A DNA stretch of 64,000 nucleotides, taken from positions 59,814 to 123,813 of the forward strand of contig JAEZMD010000010.1 of the NCBI GenBank assembly GCA_023435745.1, given 5' to 3'. Both the position numbers and the translations under genes were made by a program. Source of the DNA: Bacillota bacterium. GTDB taxonomy: Bacteria > Bacillota > Clostridia > Acetivibrionales > DTU013. Under the pieces are notes generated by a model. It saw nothing but the letters and a program-made list of their open reading frames with translations, was not told the DNA's origin and did not search any database. Positions 43,701 through 53,131 of this stretch are shown one piece after another. The first letter of the stretch is position 1. Every line of letters starts with the position of its first letter.

Positions 43701-44198
43701 ATGAAGGTTGACATATCAGATATTGTAAGGTTAAATGGCGCTTCGATGGAGTTGAGCTTCAAAGAAGAACCACCTGAAAAAGAGCTCGTGAAGGGCTGTG
43801 TGTTGGAAGGTGACATTACATTTTCCGGTAGACTGACCAATGAAGCCGGTATCCTGCATCTCGACGGGCGTCTTCTGGCGAAATACGCCAGCGAATGCTA
43901 CCGCTGTCTGAGTAATACAGGCACAACGCTTGATCTAAAAATAAAGGAAGACTTTATTAACAGCGCTGAAGCCGGACAGTCAGACATGTATCCATTTGAA
44001 GGGAAAATACTTGACATCGGTAAAGCGCTTCAAGATAATATTATTTTAAACCTTCCGATGAAGCATTTGTGTTCTGAACAGTGCAAAGGCTTGTGCGCTA
44101 AATGCGGGGCGAATCTCAACATAAAACAGTGCGATTGTGTAGAGGATGCCATCGATCCTCGTATGGAAGGTCTGAGCAAGTATTTTAAAGAATTGTGA
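43701..44198 (+). CDS. YceD/DUF177 family protein
   Basis: 165 residues. The family has a conserved CYRCL motif (about residue 67) and a C-terminal cysteine set (CSEQCKGLCAKCGANL...CDC) that probably binds zinc. DUF177 proteins precede rpmF across bacteria and are linked to 23S rRNA processing or accumulation. The 29-base spacing to rpmF fits this. Confidence 0.9.
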   Translation: MKVDISDIVRLNGASMELSFKEEPPEKELVKGCVLEGDITFSGRLTNEAGILHLDGRLLAKYASECYRCLSNTGTTLDLKIKEDFINSAEAGQSDMYPFEGKILDIGKALQDNIILNLPMKHLCSEQCKGLCAKCGANLNIKQCDCVEDAIDPRMEGLSKYFKEL

Positions 44199-44227
44199 TA
44201 TACGCTTTTATCAGGGAGGTGTAGAAT

Positions 44228-44413
44228 ATGGCAAACCCGAAACGTAAATGGTCAAAGGCCAGAACAGGTAACAGAAGGTCTCAGTGGAAACTGTCACAGC
44301 CGAATTTAATCAGCTGCCCGCAGTGTCATACATTGAAAGCTCCTCACATCGTTTGCAAAGAGTGCGGATATTATGACGGCAAGGAAGTCATAAAGGAAGC
44401 AGCTGCAAAGTAA
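44228..44413 (+). CDS. rpmF: 50S ribosomal protein L32
   Basis: 61 residues. MANPKRKWSKARTGNRRSQWK at the start is typical, with CPQCHT and CKECG forming the zinc site, so it is the zinc-containing C+ form. Ribosome binding site GGGAGGTG. Followed by a strong terminator. Confidence 0.96.
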   Translation: MANPKRKWSKARTGNRRSQWKLSQPNLISCPQCHTLKAPHIVCKECGYYDGKEVIKEAAAK

Positions 44414-44452
44414 TGCGATGCTTTATGGATCGATATACTGTATAGGCGAAAG

Positions 44453-44479
44453 AGGCTGTCTGAAAAGACGGCCTTTTTT
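44453..44479 (+). terminator. Terminator after rpmF
   Basis: AGGCTGTCT (44453-44461) pairs with AGACGGCCT (44466-44474), GAAA tetraloop, then a run of T. Confidence 0.9.
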
Positions 44480-44512
44480 AGTAATTGTCGAAATTTTTAT
44501 TGAGGTAGGAGA

Positions 44513-45865
44513 ATGGAGAAGAACCGTATAGTCATCTGTCGTGTAGAGCCGGATAGTGCAGCTATGGACGCGGGGATAGAAACCGGCGACTTTTTGTTGT
44601 CCGTCAATGGGCAAGCGATTGAGGATATTTTTGATTACCGCTTTTTAACTACAGACACCAGATTGGTGCTTGAGATCGAAAAGAAGAACGGTGAACTTTG
44701 GGAGATCGAAATCGAAAAGGATGAATATGAGGATCCGGGCCTGGAGTTTGAGGATCCGATGATTGCAGAAGCTAAAAGCTGCAGCAATAAATGCGTTTTC
44801 TGTTTTATTGACCAGCTCCCGAGGGGCATGCGAGATACGTTATATTTCAAGGATGACGATTCAAGGTTATCCTTTCTTTCGGGGAACTATGTCACACTGA
44901 CAAATATGAAAAAAAGTGAACTGGATCGGATTATTCGTTACAAAATGACTCCGGTCAATGTATCGGTCCACACCACTAATCCGGAATTAAGAAAGACAAT
45001 GCTGAGAAACCGGTTTGCCGGGGATGTGCTGGATAAAATCAGGATACTTACGCAGGGCGGTATCACGGTCAATACGCAGATTGTGTTGTGCAAGGGGATC
45101 AATGACGCAGCCGAGCTTGATAGAACCATCAGAGAGCTCTCTGAGCTTGCTCCGGGTGTTGCGAGCATTTCCGTAGTGCCGGTGGGATTGACAAAATGGA
45201 GGGAAGGCCTGACCAGGCTGGAGCCCTTTGACAAAGAAGAATCTGCTGCCGTTCTGGAACAGGTTGGTCTATGGCAGCAAAAACTGCACAAGTTGCTTGG
45301 CTCAAGACTTGTATATCTTGCGGATGAGTTTTACATCAAGGCAGGCGCAAAACTGCCGGAACTGAGTGAGTATGAGGATTTCCCACAGATCGAAAATGGT
45401 GTCGGCCTCATGACGCTGTTGATCCACGAATTTCATGAATATCTGAGGAAGCATCAGAAGGAAATTAACCTGCGCCTGGGAAAACGGGCTAAGGCCAGAA
45501 CGGTGAGTATTGCTACGGGCAAATGTGCCTTTATGTATATAAAACAATTGGCACAGATCCTGGGAAAACGGTATAATAATCTTGAAGTGCTCGTTTATCC
45601 TATAGAAAATTATTATTTTGGAGAGAATGTAACAGTAACGGGTCTTTTGACCGGCTGTGACATCGTAGCTCAGTTGAAAGGCAGGGAGCTGGGAGGCGAA
45701 CTGTTATTATCCGAAAGCTTGCTGCGGTCCGGGGAAGAGGTGCTTCTGGACGATTATACAGTGGAAAAGCTCGGTAAGGAGCTGAATTCAAAAATTATCA
45801 TAGTTAAAAATAATGGAGAGGATCTGGTCAGACGGATTCTTGGATTGACAGGAGAGGTGGACTGA
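44513..45865 (+). CDS. DUF512 radical SAM protein with N-terminal PDZ domain
   Basis: 450 residues. A PDZ-like N-terminus (about 1-70, DSAAMDAGIETGDFLLSVNG) is followed by a radical SAM-type domain with CSNKCVFCFIDQLP (CX3CX2C) near residues 92-99, and a C-terminal DUF512 region with the ATGKCAFMYI block. The family is conserved next to der in clostridia; its substrate is not established. The stop codon directly abuts the der TTG start, so it is cotranslated with der. Confidence 0.88.
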   Translation: MEKNRIVICRVEPDSAAMDAGIETGDFLLSVNGQAIEDIFDYRFLTTDTRLVLEIEKKNGELWEIEIEKDEYEDPGLEFEDPMIAEAKSCSNKCVFCFIDQLPRGMRDTLYFKDDDSRLSFLSGNYVTLTNMKKSELDRIIRYKMTPVNVSVHTTNPELRKTMLRNRFAGDVLDKIRILTQGGITVNTQIVLCKGINDAAELDRTIRELSELAPGVASISVVPVGLTKWREGLTRLEPFDKEESAAVLEQVGLWQQKLHKLLGSRLVYLADEFYIKAGAKLPELSEYEDFPQIENGVGLMTLLIHEFHEYLRKHQKEINLRLGKRAKARTVSIATGKCAFMYIKQLAQILGKRYNNLEVLVYPIENYYFGENVTVTGLLTGCDIVAQLKGRELGGELLLSESLLRSGEEVLLDDYTVEKLGKELNSKIIIVKNNGEDLVRRILGLTGEVD

Positions 45866-47191
45866 TTGGCGAAGCCGGTAGTAGCTATAGTTGGAAGGCC
45901 GAATGTGGGAAAGTCCACATTTTTCAATTATATTTGCGGCAGAAGAATATCTATCGTGGAGGACACACCGGGTGTTACCCGGGACAGAATCTATGCCGAG
46001 GCCGAATGGAGAAACAGGAAATTTACATTGATTGATACAGGCGGGATAGAACCCTATACAGAGGATAAAATACTGCAGCAGATGCGCAGGCAGGCTGAGG
46101 TTGCCGTTGAAATGGCGGACGTTATTGTATTTCTGGTCGACATCAAGGAAGGTGTGACGGCATCTGACAAGGAAATCGCAACGATGCTGCGGAAATCCCA
46201 AAAGCCTGTTATTCTTGCCGCGAACAAAGCAGACAGTGTAGGAGAGCCGCCTGCCGAAATGTATGAGTTTTACAATCTTGCCATGGGCGATGTGATGCCT
46301 GTTTCATCGGTTCACGGTCTTGGCATGGGCGACCTGCTGGATGAGATCTTCAGCTATTTTCCCGATCAGGACGCTGAAGACTACGAGGAGGATGTCATTA
46401 AGGTCGCAGTGATCGGAAAGCCAAATTCGGGGAAATCCTCCCTGATCAACAGGGTTGTTGGCGAGGAACGCGTCATTGTCAGCGATATTCCCGGTACGAC
46501 ACGGGATGCAATCGACACATACATAGAGATTGACGAGGATAAATATGTATTTATAGATACTGCGGGCATACGCAGGCAGAGCAGGATCACGGAAAACATC
46601 GAAAAGTACAGCGCATTGCGCTCCTGGACAGCGATAGAACGGGCCGATGTTTGCGTCATGATGATTGACGCGCAGGACGGCGTGACGGAGCAGGACACAA
46701 AAATCGCCGGATATGCCCATGAACAGGGAAAGGCCTCAATAATCGTCGTGAACAAGTGGGATCTCGTGGAGAAGGAAACAGGAACGCTCGAGGAGTATCG
46801 TAAAACAGTAATGGAGAAGCTGGGCTTTATGCAATATGCTCCGATTCTGTTCATATCCGCCAAAACAGGACAAAGGGTGCAAAAGCTGCTGGAGTTGATT
46901 AAGTTTGTGAATGATCAGGCTGCGCTCAGGATATCCACAGGCATGCTCAATGATTTGCTTAATGAGGCGACAGCCATGGTGCAGCCTCCGTCGGACAAGG
47001 GACGGAAACTGAAGCTGTATTACGCTACCCAGTCCTCAGTGAAGCCGCCGACGTTTGTTATTTTTGTTAACAGAGTGGATCTGTTCCATTACTCATATGA
47101 ACGGTATATTGAAAATCAGCTAAGGCGCAGCTACGGGTTTGAGGGAACGCCGATCCGGTTTATTCACAGAGAACGTGAGAATGAGTTATAG
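45866..47191 (+). CDS. der: Ribosome-assembly GTPase Der (EngA)
   Basis: 441 residues with two tandem G domains and a KH-like C-terminal domain. G1 loops are GRPNVGKST (about residue 9) and GKPNSGKSS (about 182); G3 DTGG and DTAG; G4 ANKAD and NKWD. It matures the 50S subunit. The start is TTG directly after the previous stop, with AGGAGAGGTGG as ribosome binding site. Neighbours plsY and gpsA are typical. Confidence 0.96.
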   Translation: MAKPVVAIVGRPNVGKSTFFNYICGRRISIVEDTPGVTRDRIYAEAEWRNRKFTLIDTGGIEPYTEDKILQQMRRQAEVAVEMADVIVFLVDIKEGVTASDKEIATMLRKSQKPVILAANKADSVGEPPAEMYEFYNLAMGDVMPVSSVHGLGMGDLLDEIFSYFPDQDAEDYEEDVIKVAVIGKPNSGKSSLINRVVGEERVIVSDIPGTTRDAIDTYIEIDEDKYVFIDTAGIRRQSRITENIEKYSALRSWTAIERADVCVMMIDAQDGVTEQDTKIAGYAHEQGKASIIVVNKWDLVEKETGTLEEYRKTVMEKLGFMQYAPILFISAKTGQRVQKLLELIKFVNDQAALRISTGMLNDLLNEATAMVQPPSDKGRKLKLYYATQSSVKPPTFVIFVNRVDLFHYSYERYIENQLRRSYGFEGTPIRFIHRERENEL

Positions 47192-47254
47192 GAACGTTAG
47201 TTTATGTTTTACAAAGGGTTCGGAGATAATCTGATGTAATGTGGGGGACGGAGT

Positions 47255-47905
47255 ATGATAATTTTTCAATTGATACTGGCTGCTCTGATCGGTTATTTGC
47301 TGGGTAGCCTGAACACCTCCCTGATCGTGGGCAAATTTTACGGTGTCGACGTCAGGCATCATGGCAGTGGTAATGCCGGGATGACCAATACAATGCGGAC
47401 GCTGGGTAAAAAAGCAGCCCTGTTTGTGCTGCTGGGAGATGCCGCCAAGGGAATTCTGGCTTTTTCAGCAGGTTACTACATATGTGGAGGGAATCCGCAG
47501 GGGCATTTAGGCGGAATGCTGACAGGCACTGCCGCTATTTTAGGACATTTATGGCCTGTGTTTTTTGGTTTCAAGGGCGGGAAGGGTGTACTGACAACAC
47601 TGGCGGTTGTGCTGATGATTGATTGGCCGATAGCGCTTGGGCTGCTGGGTGTTTTCATTGTTATTCTGCTCCTGACCCGATATGTTTCACTTGGGTCTGT
47701 TATTGCGGTTTTTCTTTTTCCCGTTGCTTTGATTGTGTTTGGAAGAAGCATTGAAACGATTGTATTTGCGGTCATTATTGCTGTGCTGATCATTATCAGG
47801 CATCAAGCGAATATTCAGCGATTGCTTAACGGAACTGAATCAAAATTTTCATTCAGCAAAAAGCCGGAACGAAAGCTTGACGAAAAAAATGAACCGGAGG
47901 CTTGA
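47255..47905 (+). CDS. plsY: Acyl-phosphate:glycerol-3-phosphate acyltransferase
   Basis: 216 residues with about five membrane helices. HHGSGNAGMTNTMRTLGKK and the FFGFKGGKGVLTTLA loop are the family's active-site blocks on the membrane. It adds the first acyl chain to glycerol-3-phosphate. Slightly long C-terminal charged tail (KKPERKLDEKNEP). The next gene makes its glycerol-3-phosphate substrate. Confidence 0.95.
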   Translation: MIIFQLILAALIGYLLGSLNTSLIVGKFYGVDVRHHGSGNAGMTNTMRTLGKKAALFVLLGDAAKGILAFSAGYYICGGNPQGHLGGMLTGTAAILGHLWPVFFGFKGGKGVLTTLAVVLMIDWPIALGLLGVFIVILLLTRYVSLGSVIAVFLFPVALIVFGRSIETIVFAVIIAVLIIIRHQANIQRLLNGTESKFSFSKKPERKLDEKNEPEA

Positions 47906-47910
47906 TAGAT

Positions 47911-48927
47911 ATGAATATTTCCGTTATCGGTGCGGGAAGCATGGGGACAGCCGTTTCCATACTGCTTGCAGGCAACGGTCACAATATAAAGATGTGGTCT
48001 AAATTCATAGAAGAAGTAGAAATGATCAATTCTATTCGGGAACAGAAGGACAAGCTGCCCGGAGCATCAATACCTGAAAATGTCGTTTGCACGGATGATC
48101 TGGAGCAGACTCTGCATTTTTCTGATGTACTTGTGGTGGTTATCCCGTCTCAGACTGTCAGGGAGAACATGAAAGAAATGGCCGCAGTGACAAAGAAAAA
48201 AAAGATCGTCAGCTGTTTTTCCAAAGGGCTGGAAAAGGGGACCGGCCTGCGTATGTCGGAAGTTATTTTGCAGGAGCTTCCGCAGGCAACTGTAGTGGCA
48301 ATGTCCGGGCCATGCCATGCGGAGGAGCTGTCAAAGGGTATACCGACAGCTTATGTGGCGGCGTCTGAGAACAGGGCTGCGGCAGAGCAGATTCAGGATA
48401 TTTTTATGTCTCCGCTTTTCAGAGTTTACACGAACCCGGATATTCTGGGTGTTGAGCTGGGTGGAGCCGTGAAGAATGTCATCGCGCTTTGTGCCGGTAT
48501 TTCTGATGGTCTGGGATATGGTGACAATACAAAGTCCGCGTTAATGACCAGGGGTATTGCGGAGATATCCAGACTTGGCTGCGCCCTGGGAGCGAAAAGA
48601 CAGACTTTTTCAGGACTGGCGGGGATCGGTGATCTTATCGTTACCTGTACAAGCATGCATAGCCGAAACAGGCGTGCCGGGATACTGATCGGTCAGGGTA
48701 AAACGCTGGAGCAGACTCTTGCGGAAGTAAAAATGATCGTGGAGGGTGTATACACCACTGAGCCCGTATACCAGCTTTCACAGAAACTTGGTATCAGCAT
48801 GCCGATTACGACAGAGGCCTATGAGATACTTTTCAATGGTAAGGATGCGGCACGCGCGGTATTTGACCTGATGAGCAGAAACAAAACACATGAACTTGAG
48901 AATGAAGATCTTGAAGATATTTGGTGA
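47911..48927 (+). CDS. gpsA: Glycerol-3-phosphate dehydrogenase (NAD(P)+)
   Basis: About 338 residues. The Rossmann loop is GAGSMGTAVS; MSGPCHAEEL, the active-site GGAVKNVIALCAGI (catalytic Lys) and the FSGLAGIGDLIVTCTS block are intact. It reduces dihydroxyacetone phosphate to glycerol-3-phosphate for phospholipids. GGAGG supports ATG 47911; a TTG nine bases upstream overlaps plsY and is less likely. Confidence 0.95.
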   Translation: MNISVIGAGSMGTAVSILLAGNGHNIKMWSKFIEEVEMINSIREQKDKLPGASIPENVVCTDDLEQTLHFSDVLVVVIPSQTVRENMKEMAAVTKKKKIVSCFSKGLEKGTGLRMSEVILQELPQATVVAMSGPCHAEELSKGIPTAYVAASENRAAAEQIQDIFMSPLFRVYTNPDILGVELGGAVKNVIALCAGISDGLGYGDNTKSALMTRGIAEISRLGCALGAKRQTFSGLAGIGDLIVTCTSMHSRNRRAGILIGQGKTLEQTLAEVKMIVEGVYTTEPVYQLSQKLGISMPITTEAYEILFNGKDAARAVFDLMSRNKTHELENEDLEDIW

Positions 48928-48984
48928 GGCTTGAGAAGCCGGAAGGATTCAGAAGAAAACAGAAGAGGGATAGGAGAGATATTT

Positions 48985-50067
48985 GTGAGACTGGAAGACA
49001 TTATTGTCAACTACGGCAGCAATCCAATTCAAATGGGATTTGAAATCATGGATGCCCTTGATGTTAAGGCAATACTCAGAAAAGATATGAAAATAGCCAT
49101 AAAGCCGAATCTTGTAGTAGCCAGGCCAGCGGATAGCGGCGCGACGACCTCTCCGGGAATTGTTGAAGGGGTTATACAGTACCTGAAGGAAAATGGCTTT
49201 TCCAACATAACGATAATGGAGGGTTCCTGGGTCGGAGATAATACAAGACATGCCTTTGAAGTGTGCGGATACAATACGCTTAGTAAAAAATATTCAGTTC
49301 CATTGCTGGACCTGAAATCAGACAACACCACTTCATTCACAAGTGACGGCATTACGATGAAAATCTGCAAAGCTCCTTTGGAAACCGATTTTCTGATCAA
49401 TATTCCGGTGCTGAAGGGCCACTGTCAGACTATGATTACATGTGCGCTGAAGAACCTCAAAGGATGTATACCCGATAGCGAAAAAAGGCACTTTCACACG
49501 TTGGGTCTGCATAAACCAATCGCTTTGCTGAACAAGTATCTGCGCTCATCTCTGGTCATCGTTGATGGTATCATGGGGGATCTTACCTTTGAAGAGGGCG
49601 GAACGCCCGTAAGGATGGATCGCGTTATTGCCGGATGTGACCCGGTATTGATAGATTCTTATGTCGCCGCACTAATGGGTTACCGGCCCGAGGATGTGGA
49701 TTATATCATGATAGCTGAAAAACTTGGAGTTGGGAGTACAAACCTTGCTAATGCAAATATATGTGAAATAAACACGGAGAACAAGTCACCAGCGACGTTT
49801 TCGCCAAGCAGAAAGGTAGCTCATCTGTCAAAGCATATCAATGAAAATCAGGCCTGTTCCGCATGTTACGGGAGTCTGATACACGCGCTCAGCCGTCTGG
49901 ATGAAGCAGGCAGGTTAAACAGGCTTAATCAAAAAATAAGTATAGGTCAGGGATTTAAAGGGGTGAAAAACGAAGGCATTGGAATCGGTAATTGCACTTC
50001 GGGATTCACGACTTGCATCCGAGGCTGTCCCCCGAAAGCAGTTGACATTGTGAACGCGTTATTATGA
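48985..50067 (+). CDS. DUF362 family protein
   Basis: 360 residues from a GTG at 48985, chosen because AGGAGAG lies six bases before it. DUF362 blocks are KPNLVVARPADSGATTSPG near residue 35, EGSWVGDNT, and VLKGHCQTMITCALKNLKG. Instead of the usual C-terminal ferredoxin domain it has spaced cysteines (CSACYG; NCTSGF...CIRGCPPKA), which may still hold one Fe-S cluster. The role of the family is poorly known. It follows gpsA closely and may share its transcript. Confidence 0.82.
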   Translation: MRLEDIIVNYGSNPIQMGFEIMDALDVKAILRKDMKIAIKPNLVVARPADSGATTSPGIVEGVIQYLKENGFSNITIMEGSWVGDNTRHAFEVCGYNTLSKKYSVPLLDLKSDNTTSFTSDGITMKICKAPLETDFLINIPVLKGHCQTMITCALKNLKGCIPDSEKRHFHTLGLHKPIALLNKYLRSSLVIVDGIMGDLTFEEGGTPVRMDRVIAGCDPVLIDSYVAALMGYRPEDVDYIMIAEKLGVGSTNLANANICEINTENKSPATFSPSRKVAHLSKHINENQACSACYGSLIHALSRLDEAGRLNRLNQKISIGQGFKGVKNEGIGIGNCTSGFTTCIRGCPPKAVDIVNALL

Positions 50068-50089
50068 ATGGGAAAATTTGATAAAGCTA

Positions 50090-50119
50090 TTCAACATAAG
50101 TATTAATTCATGATATAAT
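50090..50119 (+). promoter_or_regulatory. Probable promoter of the coiled-coil gene
   Basis: TTCAAC (50090-50095), 18 bases, TATAAT (50114-50119), 30 bases before the start codon. Confidence 0.5.
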
Positions 50120-50148
50120 TGGAATATCATCTTAGGGGGTAAAAGGTT

Positions 50149-50400
50149 ATGGATAAACTGGATTTAATACTCGAAAAACTCAAACAGCATGATAGCAGAT
50201 TTGATCGGATGGAAAGCAGGTTTGAGCAGATAGACAGCAGGTTTGAGCAGATAGACAGCAGATTTGATAAAGTTGAAGCTGATATATCTTCATTAAGATC
50301 TGATAACAAAGAAATAAATAAAAAGCTTGACTATCTCGCAAAAAAAGTGGATGCAATTGGTGTTGCTGTTTTGGAGCATGAGAAAGTTTTAGCAAAATAG
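50149..50400 (+). CDS. Small coiled-coil protein with heptad repeats
   Basis: 83 residues, nearly all helical. Four seven-residue units (SRFDRME, SRFEQID, SRFEQID, SRFDKVE; about residues 16-43) are coded by 21-base repeats. GGGGG stands before ATG. No membrane segment. It may form an oligomeric coil. No function is recognised; similar repeat-coil proteins occur widely in clostridia. Confidence 0.65.
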   Translation: MDKLDLILEKLKQHDSRFDRMESRFEQIDSRFEQIDSRFDKVEADISSLRSDNKEINKKLDYLAKKVDAIGVAVLEHEKVLAK

Positions 50401-50507
50401 CCACTGATTTTTTACTATTGGATAGGTACAAGATTGCATTTCAACGAACAAAAAGTCATTGCTTAACATAATATGGTATATCTCAAGTTTTATTAGGGGG
50501 CTATACC

Positions 50508-51071
50508 ATGTATCAATATGATTATCTGAGAGATGCAGGCTTTCCACCTGTCAGTCCGTATATTCAGCAAATGCCTCAGGAAACACAATTTAACCGCTTT
50601 AACTCAGCATATGCAATACTCGTTGCTGGGCCTGATTACCCGTCTATAAAAGGTTTGGTGACTTTTGCCGATATCCAGGGGGGCGTCATGGTCTGTGCGG
50701 ATGTTGCGGGTCTGCCGCCATATAAACCAGGAACAGGTGATAAACAGCCTATTGGACCATTCGGTTTTCATATCCATGAAAAGGGGCATTGTGAGATAGG
50801 TGATCCATCAAAGCCGTTTGAAGCCAGCGGAGGCCACTGGAATCCGACTAATCAGCCCCATGGCAACCATGCGGGAGATTTTCCGGTGCTTGTCGCAGAT
50901 AACGGGAGGGCAAGGATGTGCTTTATCATGTCAAGGTTTACTGTGGGCGAGATATTGGGCAGATCCGTGATGATTCATGAAAATCCTGACGATTATAGGT
51001 CACAGCCCGCAGGCAATTCCGGCAAGCGCATCGCCTGTGGTGAAATCAAACTGTGGAACGCATTCCATTGA
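50508..51071 (+). CDS. Cu/Zn superoxide dismutase family protein
   Basis: 187 residues without signal peptide. The copper and zinc ligands are all present by pattern: GFHIHE (two His), GGHWNP (bridging His), PHGNHAGDFP (two His and Asp), VMIHENPDD (His), and the Arg in SGKRIACGEI. A 55-residue N-terminal extension precedes the domain. It would convert superoxide to oxygen and hydrogen peroxide. Similar short, unexported forms occur in spore-forming Firmicutes. Confidence 0.88.
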   Translation: MYQYDYLRDAGFPPVSPYIQQMPQETQFNRFNSAYAILVAGPDYPSIKGLVTFADIQGGVMVCADVAGLPPYKPGTGDKQPIGPFGFHIHEKGHCEIGDPSKPFEASGGHWNPTNQPHGNHAGDFPVLVADNGRARMCFIMSRFTVGEILGRSVMIHENPDDYRSQPAGNSGKRIACGEIKLWNAFH

Positions 51072-51136
51072 AGTTAACAAATAGAGGCGGAAAGATAAGC
51101 AGAATGTATAAGCCAGTACAAATACCGTACAGATTT

Positions 51137-53035
51137 TCATTCCGGATAAACCTTTGAAAGCTTATTTAGCAGTTCCGCTTTTTCGGGGCAAACGGTGCAA
51201 TCATTCAGAAAGGCTTTGATGCTCTCTGCTCTCCAGGTTCTCTCGTGCTCATTTTCCTGTTCCGGGATCGCACTGATGACCCTGTCTAATTCTATGAAAT
51301 GCTCTTTGAGCAGTTCATCACATTTTTTTGTGATTTCGGGAGTATCGGCAAGAATACTGAAAGCGCCGTTCTCATATATTTCGTCTTCCGATATGAACCT
51401 TTCCTGCTGCTCATTCCAGACAAATTCGACTGTTTTGCTGCCTTTCAGCTCTATAGTTCCATGTTCGTCAGCAATATTCAGATAGAGATGGTATATTTTT
51501 GATGTGTCGTACTCTGCTATGATTTTAATGCTATCGGTTTTCTGCAGAGAAACCTTTTTTGCTTTTATAGTATAACCTCCATAGGGACCTACATGATAAT
51601 CGTCGTAGGTAAAAAGAAGTACAGGTTTTACTTCTGTATCCGTGACCCGGTACCACAGCTGGCTGTTTTGAAATTCTCCGGTACCATGTCCAAGATATCT
51701 TGTTCCGGCGACCCAGATTTGATTTGCGGTTTTCTCCAGATGATATTCCGCTTGATTGGGCCAATTTCTGAAATCCATATCTCCAATAAAGCTCAGACTG
51801 CCGTCAATGTTCTTCTTATAGACAAGCATCCTCAAGCTGAATGTGCTATAGATGCTTACAATAGTATAAGGCTTGCTTTTAGGATTCAACTCCATCTGAT
51901 CAATTTCGAGTCTGTCGGGTAGTCTTCCGCCCCACTCCTCAATGCCGAGGTTTTTACAGACATATTCCATATAATAGGGTTGTTGGCTGTCGAACAGCGC
52001 TTTTATATCATCTGGGGCGACCTGTTGGTTAGCTTTCTCATTTACTGCAAACAAGGCTTCAAATTCATCACAAAAATCACTGTTTACCTTTATCTTAAAA
52101 ACCATTTTGTCTGTGATTAGTTTGAACACGTTTGGCTCCTGTGAAATTTTTGCGATGGTGATTGTATATGTCATGACAAATTCATCATAGGAACTCGCTG
52201 AGTTGATAGGGAGCCGTGTATCACTTGAGCCGAAGGTTACCAAAATACATTGGTTTTCCTGCTTTGTTCTGTCCGCTTCAGATTGTAATTCTTCATAATC
52301 GTAGTACTTTTTACTGTTCGTTATCTCAAAGCTATTGCCAATAAAGGATTTATATATGAAATCATAAAGCATAGGGTATACATCGTACGTGTTCACTCTT
52401 TCGTTCCCTTTGTCGATAAGTTCCAGCTTGGAAACATCATCATACGAAGCCGGTGTACTGATTGCCGCCGGATACTGAATGTTTGCCGGATCCATCACTA
52501 TGCCTTCAATAAAATGCTTCAGATAAAAAGGGGAACTTTTCCATGACCAATCATTGCTCCAATATGTTCCTTTTGGAAAATCAATATCTCCGAACGAGAT
52601 ATTACGGTCAAAATATACCGTGTTGTCATTGAATATGGCTGTAAGTAAGGTATTGCCCGACAGGTCAGAAAACTCCGCCTTGTAAGCCTCTCCCGACACT
52701 TTTTCTATTTCTGTGTATTTTTGGTTTTCAAGAAGAGAACAAAATTCAATAATCATGTTTTGATCGGTGATTTCTGACTCAAGTCCTGATGAATCCTTGA
52801 TGCTTATGCGTGAAATGTCGGCGGCGTTGATTTCTGTGAGGGTAGAGGCGTCAGAGGATTGCGTTTGATCGGGTGCATTAATATGTACACTGTCCGGATC
52901 AGCGATCGTGTTACTTTCAACGCCTGAGGAAGCTGCTTCTGTCGAAGCAGTATAGTTTTCAGAACCATTCTGACATGCGGAGAGTACAAATATGAACAGT
53001 AACAATAGGAATAGGAGGAATTGGCTTTTTTTCAT
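51137..53035 (-). CDS. Large lipoprotein of unknown function
   Basis: 632 residues on the minus strand. Signal peptide with lipobox LSACQ (Cys about residue 21), then a Ser/Thr/Asp-rich spacer (about 22-75) and a long alpha/beta region with beta-strand character. No catalytic motif recognised. It is probably anchored on the membrane outer face. Divergent from the membrane protein at 53132. Confidence 0.75.
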   Translation of the reverse strand: MKKSQFLLFLLLLFIFVLSACQNGSENYTASTEAASSGVESNTIADPDSVHINAPDQTQSSDASTLTEINAADISRISIKDSSGLESEITDQNMIIEFCSLLENQKYTEIEKVSGEAYKAEFSDLSGNTLLTAIFNDNTVYFDRNISFGDIDFPKGTYWSNDWSWKSSPFYLKHFIEGIVMDPANIQYPAAISTPASYDDVSKLELIDKGNERVNTYDVYPMLYDFIYKSFIGNSFEITNSKKYYDYEELQSEADRTKQENQCILVTFGSSDTRLPINSASSYDEFVMTYTITIAKISQEPNVFKLITDKMVFKIKVNSDFCDEFEALFAVNEKANQQVAPDDIKALFDSQQPYYMEYVCKNLGIEEWGGRLPDRLEIDQMELNPKSKPYTIVSIYSTFSLRMLVYKKNIDGSLSFIGDMDFRNWPNQAEYHLEKTANQIWVAGTRYLGHGTGEFQNSQLWYRVTDTEVKPVLLFTYDDYHVGPYGGYTIKAKKVSLQKTDSIKIIAEYDTSKIYHLYLNIADEHGTIELKGSKTVEFVWNEQQERFISEDEIYENGAFSILADTPEITKKCDELLKEHFIELDRVISAIPEQENEHERTWRAESIKAFLNDCTVCPEKAELLNKLSKVYPE

Positions 53036-53131
53036 ATTGAAAACCTCAATGGTGTATTTGTTTCAATTCTATGATAGAATACTAACAGGAAATTGTGGTT
53101 AAAAATGGGTTAAAAATTTGTGAGGTGGAAT

